Assembly (NCBI GenBank): GCA_003645115.1
Contig: QNEG01000058.1
Span: 1-8,046, forward strand
DNA: 8,046 nt
Direction of reading: 5' to 3'
From: a bacterium
Lineage (GTDB): Bacteria; UBP14; UBA6098; B30-G16
Positions 6,579-8,046 of this stretch are shown one piece after another. The notes beneath the pieces are model-generated. The model worked only from the letters and a program-made list of their open reading frames with translations, made no database searches and was not told where the DNA came from. A program made the position numbers and the translations under genes. Numbering within the stretch: the first letter of the stretch is position 1; each line of letters begins with the position of its first letter.

Positions 6579-7706
6579 TCATCCTCTTGTTAATAATGCC
6601 AGAAGCAATGGAATTCCATAAAATGCTATAAATACATATAATAATGCCAATATTCTTCTTTGTGCCATAAGGTTTCCGAATTTTTTCGCCATAGTAATCG
6701 GCACTATTCTGAGTGGGAACCACAGGATAGTTCCCGAAATATTGAATAAAAGATGAACTAATGCAGTAGCAATAGCGGTAGGATTTTGAGTTACCAACGA
6801 TGCGAGTAATGCGGTTACTGTGGTTCCGATATTGGAACCGAGAGTGTATGGAAAAATTTGCTCTATTGATAAAATTCCAGCGCCCACCAAGGGGACAGCC
6901 AATGAGGTCACTACCGAACTGGATTGCACTATGGCAGTGAATGCTATTCCCAGTGCAAAACTTCGCAATGCATTGGCGAAAAGATAATTATGCATCAATC
7001 TCTCTATTTTGCCAATGATAACTTTCTTCATTAAGCTAACCAATCTGGTCAATGAGAGAAAAAGGATAGTTAGCGAAAGCACCAGACAGACGGATGCGAC
7101 GAACCTATCATCTGGATTAACCCGTGCGATTGTGTCCTTAATCAGATGAACCATAGGTTTTACTATAGACTTCAAAGGACTGAGAATTTTTATCCCGCCG
7201 ATATTGGCAAATAGTCCCTGAAGGAATAATGCACTATGCTCAAGATAATGAGTGGTTAACTCCAACGGGAGGAATATCGCTACCGACAATAAATTGAAGA
7301 AATCATGGACGGTAGCTCCAGCGAATGCTCTTCGGAATTCCTGTGGGCGAGTAATATGCCCGATTGAAACTATGGTATTAGTCACCGTAGTTCCAATATT
7401 TGCTCCCATAACGATGGGAATAGCATTAGCCAATGGCAAAGCATTCACCGGTGCAGCGACCATACCCACCACGATGGATGTAGTAGCCGATGAACTCTGA
7501 ACCATACTGGTAGCCAGAATACCAATAAACAATCCAATTAATGGATTAGAAGTGGTAGATAGAATAGTTTCAGCGAAATCCTTGCCGAACAGTTTAAACG
7601 ATGTCCCAAGTAGTTCGATACTGACCAGAAACAAATACAAAAAGAACAAGAATAAGACAATATTCAGAAGCGATTTCCCAGAATCCTCTTGTTTGGCTTT
7701 ATCCAT
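6579..7706 (-). CDS. Na+/phosphate cotransporter family protein (NptA/YjbB-type)
   Basis: This 375-residue integral membrane protein belongs to the Na/Pi cotransporter family (PF02690 type). It shows the expected inverted duplication. The first half has MVQSSSATTS (QSSS 70-73) and GANIGTTVT (101-109). The second half has IVQSSSVVTS (QSSS 261-264) and GSNIGTTVT (290-298). The QSSS signatures line the ion and phosphate path in the SLC34 family. A hydrophobic helix at 13-35 and about eight further hydrophobic segments fit the fold; a cytoplasmic-looking linker (about 175-240) joins the halves. It would move phosphate with sodium across the inner membrane, or export it as proposed for E. coli YjbB. 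It ends at TRG without the fused PhoU domain that many relatives carry, and a separate PhoU-domain gene follows. The ATG at 7706 has only a weak AAAAG ribosome-binding site. Confidence 0.92.
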   Translation of the reverse strand: MDKAKQEDSGKSLLNIVLFLFFLYLFLVSIELLGTSFKLFGKDFAETILSTTSNPLIGLFIGILATSMVQSSSATTSIVVGMVAAPVNALPLANAIPIVMGANIGTTVTNTIVSIGHITRPQEFRRAFAGATVHDFFNLLSVAIFLPLELTTHYLEHSALFLQGLFANIGGIKILSPLKSIVKPMVHLIKDTIARVNPDDRFVASVCLVLSLTILFLSLTRLVSLMKKVIIGKIERLMHNYLFANALRSFALGIAFTAIVQSSSVVTSLAVPLVGAGILSIEQIFPYTLGSNIGTTVTALLASLVTQNPTAIATALVHLLFNISGTILWFPLRIVPITMAKKFGNLMAQRRILALLYVFIAFYGIPLLLALLTRG

Positions 7707-7726
7707 CTTTTAGAAGTAAAAGAAAA

Positions 7727-7744
7727 ATTCAATTCCAAATTCAA
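7727..7744. repeat. short tandem hexamers upstream of the Na/Pi gene
   Basis: Three adjoining hexamers, ATTCAA-TTCCAA-ATTCAA on the plus strand, lie about 20-38 bases before the transporter start. On the minus strand they read TTGAAT-TTGGAA-TTGAAT. Tandem half-sites in front of a phosphate gene recall Pho boxes, but the sequence does not match a Pho-box consensus I know, and simple AT-rich repetition is equally likely. Confidence 0.3.
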
Positions 7745-7746
7745 TC

Positions 7747-7778
7747 AAAACAGCAGGATTATGAAACTCTCTAATCTG
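7747..7778 (-). terminator. weak hairpin between csp and the Na/Pi gene
   Basis: On the minus strand CAGATTA (7778-7772) can pair with TAATCCTG (7761-7754) with one bulged C and a 10-base loop. A short TTTT at 7750-7747 follows three bases later. It may act as a leaky terminator of the csp transcript. The stem is AT-rich and the T-run short. Confidence 0.3.
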
Positions 7779-7789
7779 GATTGGTAGTT

Positions 7790-7996
7790 TTATTCTACTT
7801 TTCTGACATTGAGAGCTTTTGGTCCTTTTTCACCTTCAACCAAATCAAACTCAACCTCATCGCCAGCAGAAAGACTCTTATAGCCTTCTCCGACAATATC
7901 TGAATAATGAACGAACACATCCTGTCCATTCTCTTCCAGCTCGATGAAACCATAACCTTTTTTCTCATCGAATCTCTTTACACGACCACGCGCCAT
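7790..7996 (-). CDS. cold-shock-domain protein (CspA family)
   Basis: The 68-residue protein is a single cold-shock domain of normal length. RNP1-like GYGFIE (15-20) and RNP2-like VFVHYSDI (27-34) supply the aromatic surface that binds single-stranded RNA or DNA. ALNVRKVE at the end is the usual last strand. Such proteins act as RNA chaperones in the cytoplasm, either cold-induced or constitutive. The start is fixed by a strong AGGAGG (8005-8010) eight bases before the ATG. Only about 36 bases of upstream sequence remain in the window, and no convincing promoter is visible there. The 83-base gap to the Na/Pi gene and the weak hairpin within it suggest a mostly separate transcript. Confidence 0.96.
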   Translation of the reverse strand: MARGRVKRFDEKKGYGFIELEENGQDVFVHYSDIVGEGYKSLSAGDEVEFDLVEGEKGPKALNVRKVE

Positions 7997-8004
7997 TAAA
8001 AAAA

Positions 8005-8010
8005 CCTCCT
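8005..8010 (-). promoter_or_regulatory. strong csp ribosome-binding site
   Basis: AGGAGG on the minus strand is separated from the csp ATG by an eight-base T-rich spacer. It is one of the strongest sites in the window, fitting a highly translated small protein. Confidence 0.8.
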
Positions 8011-8046
8011 ACATTTGTTAATACAACACATAACAATGCTCAATAA

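Overview
The window reads as ordinary bacterial chromosome, about 40% G+C by eye. It is gene-dense and nearly all protein genes lie on the minus strand. No phage, transposon, CRISPR or plasmid signature is visible. The source looks like an uncultured or little-studied bacterium, possibly of the FCB superphylum (Bacteroidota and related candidate phyla). That guess is weak: it rests on base composition, the short form of ThiC, a TrmI-type tRNA methyltransferase, an AddB-like nuclease without a P-loop, and a small NTase module I associate with such genomes. Shine-Dalgarno sites are clear for csp, phoU-like and thiC but weak or missing for genes inside clusters.

Right part (about 5800-8046, read right to left): a cold-shock protein gene, then a Na+/phosphate cotransporter and a separate PhoU-domain gene that form a phosphate-uptake pair, closed by a good intrinsic terminator at 5807-5836. 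A gene-free stretch of about 340 bases follows. It carries a perfect 16-bp palindrome and, at its left end, a promoter.

Middle part (4540-5558): a two-gene overlapping module read leftward from that promoter. It has a small protein ending in HNRNY and a minimal nucleotidyltransferase of unknown job. The module faces a plus-strand tRNA-Glu(CTC) gene that has its own sigma70-type promoter.

Left part (1-4400, read right to left): a tight cluster of thiC (thiamin pyrimidine synthesis), trmI (tRNA m1A58 methylation) and a long AddB-like recombination nuclease that runs off the left edge. These are three unrelated functions with gaps of 6 and 10 bases, so they are probably co-transcribed. No TPP riboswitch precedes thiC.

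The least understood element is the small-protein/NTase pair. Nothing else in the window is clearly a new system.
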